Shown: positions 20,701-32,700 of the stretch, piece by piece
Layout: every line of letters starts with the position of its first letter
How positions within the stretch are numbered: position 1 is the stretch's first letter
Source of the DNA: Chlamydomonas sphaeroides
Lineage: Eukaryota; Chlorophyta; Chlorophyceae; Chlamydomonadales; Chlamydomonadaceae
Assembly: GCA_001662425.1 (NCBI GenBank)
Contig: BDDC01000554.1
Span: 1 to 33,600 of the forward strand
Length of the DNA: 33,600 nt
Direction of reading: 5' to 3'
Program-made: the position numbers and the translations under genes
Notes under the pieces: generated by a model
Databases searched by the model: none
The model's input: the letters and a program-made list of their open reading frames with translations, nothing else
Told to the model about the DNA's origin: nothing

Positions 20701-23700
20701 TGTCAATGCTTGCAAGGCCCTCCGCCGTCACCACCGCTTCCAGCGCCACCACAGCCGCCTCCACGCCCCTCTCCATCCCCATCCCCATCACCTTCTCCAT
20801 CCGCTGCCCCCGCACCGCCAGCCCCACCTGCTCCCCCGCCGTTGCTGTCGTGTCGCTTCAACAGCACCCTGCCACAGCCGCTGCGGGTCTTTGATACCAA
20901 CACTCCCACGGTGTCCATCAGCGTCTCGGGGTGAGCATATGCTGCGTAGTCTCGTTGTTGAGTTTTGCTCAAACTCTGTCAATATCAACCTTGGCGGCGG
21001 CTTGCTTACTTGCTATGCCAGCGGCTTGCTTGCCTATTGTGCGTGCTTGCCTCCATCACACACACGGACCTGAGTTTTCCCATCATGCCTTGCCCGACCT
21101 TCGCGCTTCCGCCCTCTGCCCCTGCGCAGATGCCCAGCCGCCTCCGTCTCCAGCCTCACAGTGTACTTAACACTCAACCACACGTACTTGGGGGATCTCA
21201 CCATCAGCCTGGCATCGCCCGCGTCCTACATTGCCTCCAACGGAACATGGGGCACCTGGACGGCCCTGTTGAGCTGGCAAGGAGGCACCCTTAATATTGA
21301 TGGCACGCACGAGGTACGAGCGCGAACGAGGGGCGGCTTTGGCTGCACGCCGCCGCTACATTGTTGGATGATGAATGCGTGCCACAGAACAGCACGCGAC
21401 AAGCTAGTGGCATTGTGCGAGGGCCCAGGATCCGCATGGCAGCACTTGCAGGGTTTCAATTACTTAGCTTGCCGACCTACCTAACAGCATGAGCTAGCGA
21501 AGCAACATTACCGGTATTGTTGCCCCATGCGTGCATCTGCCCCCCACACGTACCACCAACCCCAGATCCTAGTCGGCACCATCTTCGAGGCCCGGATGCG
21601 GAATGCCACTGGGGGCAACATTGTCACATTCAACACGAACGCCAGCGGTGGCGTGAACCCCTTTGCTGGCCAGAACCCAGCCGGGCCCTGGGGTCTGAGG
21701 GTGCAGGATGGAGTGGGCGGCGACGAGGGGTTCCTGTTCGACTGGGCCCTCGCCATCGAGGGGCTCGAGGGGCTCATGGATGGTACGTTGGTTATGCTTG
21801 CGTATGCAGCGGCAGCCGGCACTATTAGCACTACGGTCAATGCGAAGATGTGCTCAGATGTGCTGATGCGCTTTCGCTTGTGCTTGCAGGTTCCCCGCCG
21901 CCGATGCCGCCCTCCCCAGCACTGTCACCGCCTGCGCCGCCGCCTGCTCCACCGCCCAGCCCAACGCCTGCTCTTCCCCCTCGACCCTCGCCCACCCCGC
22001 CCACTCCACCACCCCGCCCATCGCCTGCTCCTCCACCTCGGCCTTCGCCCACGCCGCCCACCCCACCGCCCCGCCCATCACCTGGTCCGCCCCCAAGGCC
22101 ACCGCAGCCTCCTCCATCTCCGCCCCCGTCGCCATCGCCATTGCCTTTTCCCCAGCCCCCTTGGCCCTCGCCAAAACCGCCTTCCCCGCCACAGCCCAGC
22201 CCGCCACCTGCTCCCCTTCCCACTCCGCCATCGCCACCGCCCGCTCCCCCGCCTCCACCTTCGTGCCGCTTCAACAGCACGTTGCCGCAGCCGCTGCGAA
22301 TCTTTAACATGAGCACCCCCGTCGTGTCAATCAATGTCTCGGGGTGGGTCAGCACGCTGCCGTAGCTATGCGCTGCCGCACGAAATCCGCCGTTTGCATG
22401 CCAGCCACCCGTGCCTATCGTGCCCACGGCTTGCGTGCTCCCTCACACCACACTCCCTGCTACACGCCAGCACCCATGCCTGACCCCATCACACACCACC
22501 CGGGTCAGGCTGGGCCGCGCTTCCGCACTGGCGCATCTAACCGCATCCCCTCTGCGCACGGCGAACGCGCCACTCTACCCGGGGCGTTCTGTGCTGCGTG
22601 TGGGATTTTGTTCTACCTAGCTAACACTGGAACATACGGGCCTGCTCTGCACGCCCCCTCGGCCCCTGCACAGGTGCGCCGCCTCCCTCGTCTCCACCGT
22701 CACTGTGTTCTTCAAACTCAACCACACGTACCTAGGGGATCTCATCATCAGCCTGGCATCGCCCGCTTCCTACATCGCCTCCAGCGGAACATGGGGCACC
22801 TGGGTCCCCCTCTTGAGCCGGCAAGGAGGGAGCATGGACGTTGATGGCACGCATGCGGTAAGAGCATGAAGGGTGGGTTGTGGTGTCCGCCACCGCATTG
22901 CCGGTCGGATGCCGCAGCAGCCGATCGGCATGTGGCATGCTAGCGGCAGCGGCGCGATCAACATCCTTCAAGGGCGGTCTAGGGTGTGTGCATTGCAATA
23001 CGGCATGTAGTCCCCTCCGCTCCGGAAGCATACCCACAGCATGAACCGCCCAGCCGATGTTGCTCCCTGCGTGCGGCCCTCCAGATCCGCGTCGGCTCCG
23101 TCTTCGAGGCCCGGATGCGGAATGCCACGAGCATTGCCACATTCAACACGAGCACCAGCACGAACCCATTTGCTGGCCAGACCTCGGCGGGGCTGTGGGG
23201 CCTGAGGGTGCAGGACGTGGATGCAGCAGTCGACTCGGGGTTCCTGTTCGACTGGTCCCTCGCCATTGAGGGGCTCGAAGCTGGTAGGTGCACGCCCGCA
23301 TGCTCGTTCCAACATGCAGCGGGGCTCAGAAAACATCGCTCACGCCTGAGATGCGCGGTGTCACAGCATGATGGAGCCCTGCCGTTGCCATCCATGCCTT
23401 TGCGCGCAGGCTCGCCGCCGCCACGCCCATCACCTGCTCCGCCCCCGTCGCCATCGCCAGTGCCTGTTCCCCAGCCCCCTTGGCCATCGCCCAGCCCGCC
23501 GTCGCCCCCTCCATCTCCACCGGCACCGCCCGCTCCCCCGCCTGCACCGTCGTGCCGCTTCAACAGCACCCTGCCACAGCCGCTGCGGATTGTCAACAGC
23601 AGCACCCCCATCGTTTCAATCAGCATTACTGGGTGCGTGAGATAGAGCGGGCTAGCGGGGCACCGCTCTATCGGCTGGCTCGGTACGCTTGCCTGCGCCC

Positions 23701-26700
23701 CGACGCAGATGGATGTGAGGTCTATGTGGCCCCTCAACGTCGCCCTGCCCTGCCCACCACGCTCCCTCTCTTCCCCTGGCAGGTGCTCCATCGGTTCCGT
23801 CTCCACCCTCACCGTGTTCCTGACTTTCAACCACACGTACGTACGTGCGCAACTGGCGGCGTACACGCACCCGCCCTCCTGAATGCAATGGCGATGACCT
23901 GTGTTTTACAAAAGTCGTACGTAATGACCTGTGTTTTACAAAAGTCGTACGTAATGACCTGTGTTTTACAAAAGTCGTAATGACCTGTGTTTTACAAAAG
24001 TCGTAAATATTTCTATTTCTATTTCTGTTTCGGCGTAGCTTAGCCAACTCTGGGCCCGCTGTTCCCACGCCGAATGCTGCACTCCAACAGCAGGGGGTTT
24101 GTTCCTGATGGCCGCCTCCCTCAGGCTTGCCCCGCCCCTGGCGCGAGCTGTTGACGTGCCCAGCGACCGCCAGCTTGCATGCAGCCTAGGGCAGCACCCA
24201 TACATGCCTGCCGCACCATCCATAGCGCCCGTAATGGCCGCGCCAGCTATATCACCCTTGCCGCCGCCCCGCCACCCTGCATCTTCTGATGTGCTCAGGT
24301 ACCTGGGCGACCTGACCATCAGCCTGGCGTCGCCCGCGTCCTACATCGCCTCAAGCGGGACCTGGGGCACTTGGGTTGCCCTCTTAAGCCGGCAAGGAGG
24401 GAGCATGGACGTCGATGGCACGCACGAGGTAAGAGATCTCGAAGGGCGCGCGGTTGTGGATGTATGCCATCCCACCGTGCGCCAATCGATTGAAAGGCTG
24501 CTGACGATAAGAGCATTTGGCATGCTAACAGCAGGAGTACAACCGACATTCATGGATGACGAGCGAGGTCGACAGCAAGCCCACGCTTCTTCTTGTGTTT
24601 GGCCCTCCAGATCCGAGTCGGCACCGTCTTCGAGGCCCGGATGCGGAGTGCCACCGGGGGCAGCATTGTCACATTCTACACAAACGCCAGCGGTGGCGTG
24701 AACCCTTTTGCTGGCCAGAACCCAGCCGGGCCCTGGGGCCTGTGGGTGCGAGATATGGCAGCCGGCGACGAAGGCGTCCTGTCTGGCTGGGGCCTCTCAC
24801 TCGACGGGCTCCTCGGTGCGTGCAACGATGCAGGGGCCTGCGGGGGCGCTGTGCGCACCGCGACGCCCGCTCCTGCCGCCTGATGGAGTCTAGCCGGGCT
24901 GCGAAGGCAACTCCTCCCTAGCCCAACCCGACCTTCGCCGGCTGCTGCGCTTGTGTCGCCTCCATGCGGTCAACCCAGTCGCTGCTGCATGACGAACCTG
25001 ATGGCGGACCTGACGCAACCATGCATGCATAGCTAGGCGACCAACGCACGTCGTGCTGCTCGCCCTACTGTGCTCAGGCTCGCCGCCAATGCCACCGCCA
25101 CCGCCCAAGCCACCCGCGCCGCCTTTTCCATCGCCCAAGCCGCCCTCGCCGCCCTTACCACCGCCGCCTCCCGTGTGGAGCTGCGTCGGCAGCTCCACGA
25201 CCGCGGCCACCACCCTCACCCCCACCGAGATTGACGTACCGGCAACCATCAGCAGCGCCAGGTGGGTGCACCGCACGTGGCCCTCCTGCCTGCCTGGTTA
25301 CCTAGCTTGCGGCGCCCGCAGCAGCGTTTGCGGCAACGGCGCAGATTTTGTGCGAGGCAGCTTGCCTAGCTGCGTGGCGTGGCTCGCTTGTCTGCAGTAG
25401 CCAGCGGGTGCATGTAGTGCATGTCAGCCAAACAAGCTGCCCGCTGCTGATGCCGCCTCCCCTGCCTGCTGCATCCTCTTCCCGATGTGCACGTGTGCGT
25501 CGATGGGACTGGCCGCTCGTCGCGCAGGTGAGATTGTGGTGTCATTGCGAACCCTCGTCCCAATGCACGCACCACTGGCCGTTCCGGACGGATAGCGTAG
25601 GCGCAGCGTAGCGTTGCTTGGGAAACGCGTGCCGGTGCCTACGCCACTTACTATTGTTGGCTGCAATGCATGGCGGTGGAGGTCACAGTGATGGACTCGG
25701 GGGGTCTTTCAGCAGCAGCCATTGTTGGGACTGAACTTCTGGTTTGGAGCCAGTTAGAAGCGACAGATCGATCTGTTGATTCGCTTCTCCCTAGGTACCC
25801 ACCCAGACCCACGCGCCTGCCCTCGCAGCTGCGGGCTCCTGAACATCACCGGGGTGAGATGCGCGGGAGTGACGAGGGGCGCTGCGGGCGCCATGCGCGG
25901 GTGTTACACACGAGTCGTAACCATCTCTATTTCTATTTCTATTTCGCTGGAGGGAGGGTTGCTGCCGGCACCCTGCGCGCCGCCTGCCCTGCCCCCCCAC
26001 ACAGCATGCATGGCCGGCGGCATGAGCGCATACAGGGCGCTCGCATCCTGCCATGCCCTCCCTCTGCGCCTCTGTGGCGGCTGACACACACGCTGAGCGC
26101 TAGCTCGCCCCCCACGCGCTCACGCGCGCAGATTTCCGTCACGGTCACCGTGGCCGCCGCCAACTACTCTAGCCTCGCCATGTACCTCATCTCCCCCGCC
26201 AATCCCGACTACAACCTGTACCTCACCGCGCCGTGAGTGGGCCGCCGCGCCGGGCCATAGCTTGCAGCTGCTGGGCTGCTGCTGGGGCGGCGTGGTGCTT
26301 GCCCCGCCCCGTCCGAGTTGTGCCTGCCAGCTGCGAAGGGTCGGGTGGTCGGCGCAGCAGCGAGACGCAAGATCGATCCTTGACGCAAACCCCAGCACCC
26401 GTGCTTCCGGCCCGCGTTTGTGTTGCTGAGTGGCACTTCGCATGCACACATGGCATCGCCAAATCATACCCCTTCGCATGCTGCCTGCAGTATCGTCGCG
26501 CCCTACGTGGCTGTCAATGGGACCGTCGAGGTGCGAGCGCTGGCGTGCCGACAGGACAGACCATTGGCTGGCAGAGACACGTGTGCACGTATGCAGCAGC
26601 AGGCCGTACCTGGGTTGGAGCACCAGGCGTGGGACAGGAGTGAGGTTCAGGGTGTGGAGCGAGCGAGCTGGCTTGGCTGCGGCAGCCCCATTCGGCCACA

Positions 26701-29700
26701 TCAGGCCGTCGGGCCGCTGGCATGCCTGCGCTGCTTGCCGCACTTGCTGGCTGCCACACAGGCTGCCGTCCAATTCTGCTGCGTTGCCGTACGTACGTGC
26801 GTACATGTCTCACGTGCAACCTGCTGCTGGCGTGCATGGATGCCCCTTGATCGCAGTTCCGCTGGAGCGAGGCCACCGGCATTAGGGAACGGCTTGTGCC
26901 CACGGCGGCGGGGCTGTTCACTGTGACCACGCCGGGCGCGGGCAGCTTCCCCCCGGTCGGCGAGAACCCGGTGAGTTGCGCCCGCCCGCCGTCCTGCGCA
27001 CCCAACGTTCGGTGTGTGGGCGAGCAAGCAAGCGCATGTCGCTTCGGGCCGCAACCCCTGCGCCTCGACCCTGGGTTTGCAAGTCTCCCTGTCGCACCTC
27101 CCTGTCTGCCGCTTGCTCTTCCTGCCTCCAAGCCCACTCCTCCCGCCGCTTACCTGCCTGCCGAAACCCCGCGCATGCAATGCAGATCGGCACCTGGCTG
27201 CTCCGCATCTACAACACCATCGCCCAGAGCCCACCGGCAGTGCTGTACCGCTGGTCCATTACCGTAACGGGTGCGCTGGCGATGGGTGGCGTTGGGGTGG
27301 GCGTGCAGCTGGCGCTCTGTGACACTGGGTGAAGAGTACTGGTGAGATGTAGGCAATGCAGTGCGCAGCACGCAGTGGCCGGCCCCATCAGGGCTCTATC
27401 GCGGGTATGCACTGGGCGAGGTTTGTGGACCGCCTGCACCGAGGCAATGCCATGCTGCCCCGTCCGCCTTCCCTGCATTGCAGGGCCCCCCGTGATTTCG
27501 CCGCCTCCGGTGCCGCCTCGGCCCCCTCCGCCGCCATCCCCTTTTCCCTTTCCGCCGTTGCCGCCATCCCCCCGCCCGAGCCCTCCTGGGCCGCCACGGC
27601 CGCCACCGTTCCCCCCCTTCCCGTGAGTGGCGCATGGTTCCCGGAACGTATTTACGTCAGGATCCTCTTCGCCACACCTGCGCGCACGGGCAGGTAGCGA
27701 GCCAGGCTTCTCCAATCCTGCCCGTCATCAACTGCCCAGCAGCAAACCTCGCTCTCTGCATCCCTCACCTCCCCATCCAACGGCCCCCGCCAGGCAATCG
27801 ACCTCCTGCACGGTCGTGTCCTCGGCGCCCAGCCTCTCAGTGTCCCCAGCGGCAGTCGCCATCATGGACCTGGAGGTGCCGCAGACGTGAGTTCGTTCAG
27901 CTCAGGCACCCGCCTGCCCGCCCGCGATCGATTTGAAACTCAGGCACAAGCAAACAAGGGAACCCAGGATCCCAGCTAGCTGTATATGCGGACACCGCCT
28001 GATGCGTTGAATCACCGCGCACCATTGCATGGCTCATGTCACTTACCACCTGCATTCATTCCTGACTCGTTCCGCCCCTCCATCCATCCAGCCTTCCATC
28101 TTCCCTCCCTCCCCAACGTCCACAGCCCCAACTGCTGGGTGGTGGCTCCCGCCAGCATCGTCATCACGCTGCGGCTGACGCACAGCTACATTGACAACCT
28201 TGAAATCTCCATAACCGCGCCCTCGGGAGAGACCGGCATGCTGTGGTCGCCTTGCAACTGCTCGCCGTTCGGGTCGTGCACGGGCGACCAGACCTGGACG
28301 TGAGCCGCAGACGCAGCAGCGGGGGGCATCGCAGCGGCGCGTGGGGCCCCCAGCCTCGCTGCACTGGAGGCTCCCGACGCTTGCCAGCTGCCGAGCTGGC
28401 GCCAAGCCTCCCGAGAGGGACACGAGTGCGACGCTATGCCTAACGCTCATATACGTAGCGCGCTCGCTGACACGCTACGTGGCCGCCACGCACATTGCCT
28501 AAGCCCGCACCTATTGTCGCCTTACTTGACCACCACCACACATGCTGCCGACGCATTGCTGTCTTGCGTGGCCGCCGCATGCAGGCTTACCGCGGCAACC
28601 ACCAGCTCACGCCTGAACTCGTCGACAGGCGGTGGGACGTCTTCGAACCGCCCCAGTGTGCCCATCCGGATGGTGGCGGATGGGCTGGACTACGCCACCT
28701 TCCCCGGCACCTGGAGGTGAGGCGGTCTCGCTAGGCGTGCTGGAATGGGGCACCTGGCGGCCTGGTCTCCTGAGGTCGCCGGTCATGGAACCTGACCTGA
28801 CCTGACCTGACCCTGCCGCCCAACATCTCCACTGCCAACCTGCGCAGACTCACTATTCGGGAGACGGTAAGCCTATCTAGGAGTGGCTACGGCCACCACC
28901 GGGGAATTACATCTGCAGGCCAGGGAATGATGCTGTCTTGACTCGATTTGCTCTAGGCCCAGCGATGCGACGCCACCACGGGCACGAGGCGCGCGGTCGC
29001 AACTTTGACAGTTTGCTACATGTGGTTGGCAGTCAGGGTACAGGGATGCTGACACCTTTACCCGGCCCCTGACGGCTGTTGGCAGGATCCCGAATCCAGA
29101 AAGAATGGCACGCTGTTCCGCTGGTCTATGGCCTTCAATGGCACAACCGCCAGTGAGCTCTTGGCTGGGCCGGGGGAAAGGGGCTGCCGTGTGAGGGAGG
29201 CGGGCGCGCAAAGCACGCAGCAGCTTCTGTAGAGGGCATGGTGCGTTGGCTGTAGCATCATCAACAGATACAGGGGCATCCCATGAGCGAGTGCGGTGCG
29301 CGACACATGATTGGACATACCAGATGTGCACGTGTACTCGCTCGGCCTACCGCTCGCTCACTGCATGCTGGTACCGCACGTATCGCTAATCTGACCACGC
29401 CAACTCGCCGCCCGGCTTGTACGCGCGCAGCCGGCACGCCACCGCGCCCTCCTCGGCCGCCCTTCCGGCCGCCGCGGCCGCCTTCCCCCTCGCCGCCGCC
29501 GCCCTCGCCGCTCACTGGGGCGTGCGTCAGCGGCGATACAAGCCCAGGAGGTCCCAATGCAGTCATGTGGTCATCTGCGCTACCTTTCGTCAATCTCGGC
29601 ACCGCGACGGCCTGGACAGTCATCAACACCAACCCCACGTACGTGCGTCCCTGTGGGCGCGGTGGCTGCCGCGCCTACTGGCCGCTACTTTACCAGGGGG

Positions 29701-32700
29701 CCGTGTTGGCGGACTTCCGCTCGCGTACGGCGTGTAGCGGTTTGGCCTGCTTCCACGTACAGTATGCAACTTGCTCCCGCTCGCTCCTACTGCGCAGGAG
29801 CTGCTTTGCGGCAGTTATCACTGGCATCGAAATCAGCCTTACGTTTTCGCACCCGTGAGGAAGCAGGGAGAAGGCAGCTGCGCACCGGGGTGCCCTTTTC
29901 GATGGAGCGGCAGGGCGTCCGTGGCCGCGGGCCCACAGCCCAGCACCGTCATCGCTGGCCCCGCTCCCACTGTGTCGCCGTGTGCAGCTGCTTCAACGCC
30001 CTCGAGTTTGTGCTCGTGTCTCCGGACGGGTCGAGGACGGCCACCATCGCCCGACAGAGGGGCACATGCCGCGCCGTCAGCGGGACATACACGGTGCGGC
30101 GGTGACCGAGGGAGCCCCGGCCGCCACTAGGATGCACATTCACACGGGGGTTGTGGGGCTCTGTTCTACTATTCACGCTTGAATACGGTGCTGTCCCTTT
30201 TGCTGAGGCGCAGCATTGGCCTTCGATTTTGAGGCACGCCACTAGGGCTACGAATGCCCCGGTTTGATTGTGCCGCCCCTGCCTGCCGCTGCCCACATGC
30301 CTGCTTGCTCCTCTCCCCGCCCGCCCCGCCGCCCGCTGCCGGCCGCAGATCAACCCTGACTTTACAAGCGCGCCCACAATGGGCGACGCGGCGATGGGGG
30401 CCTCGGGAGGCAACGTCCGCCCACAGGACAGCTTTGACGTCTTCCGCCGACTGCCCGTGCAAGGTACCACCAGCGGCCCAGCCCTCGGCCCTAGGCCCCT
30501 CAGCGCAACGCACGTGTAGCCGCTCGCTGCGACCCTCGGCTTCCGACCACCCGGCACGCTACGTTCCCGCGCCTGGCGCCCACGCAGGCAACTGGACGCT
30601 GCGCATCGCGACCTTCCAGGCCAGCTCCCCCAGCGGCAGCCTCGTGGTCTGGAGCATGAGGTTGTTCGGCACAAGCGCCGGTGAGCCCGCCAACATCTGA
30701 CAGCGGCGGGCCCCACGCCGCCGCCGCATGCGCCCCAAGCGCTGCGCTGCCGCCCTGCTGCCGCCCAGCTGTGCCTGACACCGCTGCTGCGCTGCCCCCA
30801 CTCGTGCTGCTGCTGCCCGCAGCTGGCACTCCGCCGTTTCCGCCCAACCCTCCTCCTCTGCCGCCCTCACCAAAGCCACCCTCGCCGCCGCCGACCCCTC
30901 AGCCGCCAGGTCAGCAACGCCGCAGCCCGCTATTGCTGTCTGGGGCTGGGCCCGCCTGCACGGGCGTGAGCTCGAGCGTCAGGCCAAGCAAGCAGTACCC
31001 CTCACACACTGACGAACGCTGGCACCCGTCGCAGTGCCCCCGTCGCCACGGCCGCCGTCGCCCCCGCCGATGCCGCCCTCCGCGAGCTGCGACTTCAGCA
31101 GCAGCGACCCGGAGTACTACTTTTCCGGCACCGCCGCGGGGACCTACGCCGAGTCTTTCATCACAGTACCGTCGACGTGAGCAGCTTGGGGCAGACAGAG
31201 GGGCGCCCGACCAGGCTCGCGCACGGCGGCGGGTGACGCGTGCGCGCTGCGAGCTGCAGGCCTGTCGCAGACGGGGTAGAAATAGGAATAGATGTACGGC
31301 GAGCTTGACTCACCGTGATTTAAGGGTGTAGGGCGATCAGGAGGGCCGAAGCCCCCTACGCGCCCTGTCCCCCGGGGCAGACGGGGTCCCCCGCGCGCGT
31401 TCATTGCACGCGGCGGCGCTCCTGCCGCGCTGCCCCATCCGCTGCACGGCAGCCCCCGCCAAGCATCGCGCACTGGTTATTGAACGCCGCCTGCTGCTTT
31501 CTTCGATGCCCGCCCTGCCTGCACCGCTGGCCGTCCCTGCAGGTGCTGGGTGGCAGTGGTGACGTCCATCACGCTTTCGATTGACCTGTATGTGAGTGAG
31601 GCCCTGTCCGGGTTGCGCCACAGCGTAGCGGCAGGCAGGCCACCCGCCGCCTCGAAGCGCCGGGCACCCAACCCTCCCGCCCCCTGCCGCTGCCTGTGTG
31701 CCCGGCTGCAGCATGTCAACGGCTCCCAAGTCAGCATGCTGCTCAGCCGCCCCGACGCCAGCGACGTCAACGGCGTCTTCACCCAAATCCTCTATGCGAA
31801 CTTCCTCAACGGGCGGCTGCTGTCGGGCTTGCACAACTTCACTGTGAACGCCGACACCATCAACTCCACAATGAGCACCATCGCCGGACCTGCGGGGCCC
31901 TACAGCTTCACGACGGGCCCCTCCTGGGCTGGCTTTGACCGCGAAGACCCCCGAGGTGGGCCGGGAGGGGCCAGGCCCAGGGCGGGAGTGGCAGGACGCG
32001 GCGCAGCGCCGTGTCCGCGGCCCCCTCGCCGCCTGGCCTTGGTGTCGCCGCAGAGGGACGTCGCTCTCCCGAGCGAGAGGGCAGCAGAGGGTTCGAGGGG
32101 AGGTCTGCCGCCCGCCGAGGTGGCTGCCGTGCTGCTCCATCACGCCCCCCGCCCATCGACGGCTCACACCACCCTGTTCCGCCAGGGCGATGGCGGCTGA
32201 TGGCTTACGATGCAAACCCCGACAGCCAGAGCGGCACGCTGTTCGGCTGGGTGCGTGCGGCGGTGTGGGCATGGCTATAGTTGGGGCCCTCCAGGTGGTG
32301 CTGAGGCTGCGTCGGGCTAGGGTGCGCGAGCCGGAGAGCTGGCTGCCGCCGCGCCCTTGCCGCATGCATACTCCATCGCTGGGTCCCGCGCCGCGCTAGC
32401 CTGAGGGCAGCCCGTGACACCTCAGCTCGATGAGCTCACGTGGTGCCGCGCGTTGGGCAGGCTGCTGCGTGGGGGCTGGTTAGCCGCAGCTAAGCCTGTG
32501 GAAAGGTACGGCCAGGCACGCATGGCCGCGGCGGCAGGGCCCCCTTGACGCTCGTGCCTATGCCATTGCCTCCGCTCACGTGCTGCACCCGCAGTCAATG
32601 CGCATCGAGGGGAGAACCAGCAGTGGTAAGGCGATGGCATGCCACGCACCGTGCGTGCGTCTTGACCTGCGTTGCTGCAAGCACGGGGCCGCATCGTCGG

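Larger units (their letters stand above)
23410..24815 (+). other. P4: Pro linker plus A-type P-domain (gene 2)
   Basis: Exons 23410-23632, 23783-23836, 24299-24428 and 24611-24815. The linker is SPPPRPSPAPPPSPSPVP-like, followed by SCRFNSTLPQPLRIVNSSTP, CSIGSVSTLTVFLTFNHT, an intron within the Thr codon of NHT, then YLGDLTISLASPASYIASSG, GTWVALLSRQ, VGTVFEARMRSATGG, PAGPWGLWVRDMAAGDEG and LSGWGLSLDGLL. The extra intron (23837-24298) holds a tandem array. P2 and P3 lack this intron and P1 has it, so it was gained or lost during module turnover. Confidence 0.85.

Noticed and set aside
30094..30104. Donor GTGACC at 30102 for the third P7 exon
   Set aside because: It would shift the next exon (INPDFTSAP) out of frame; GTGCGG at 30094 keeps it.
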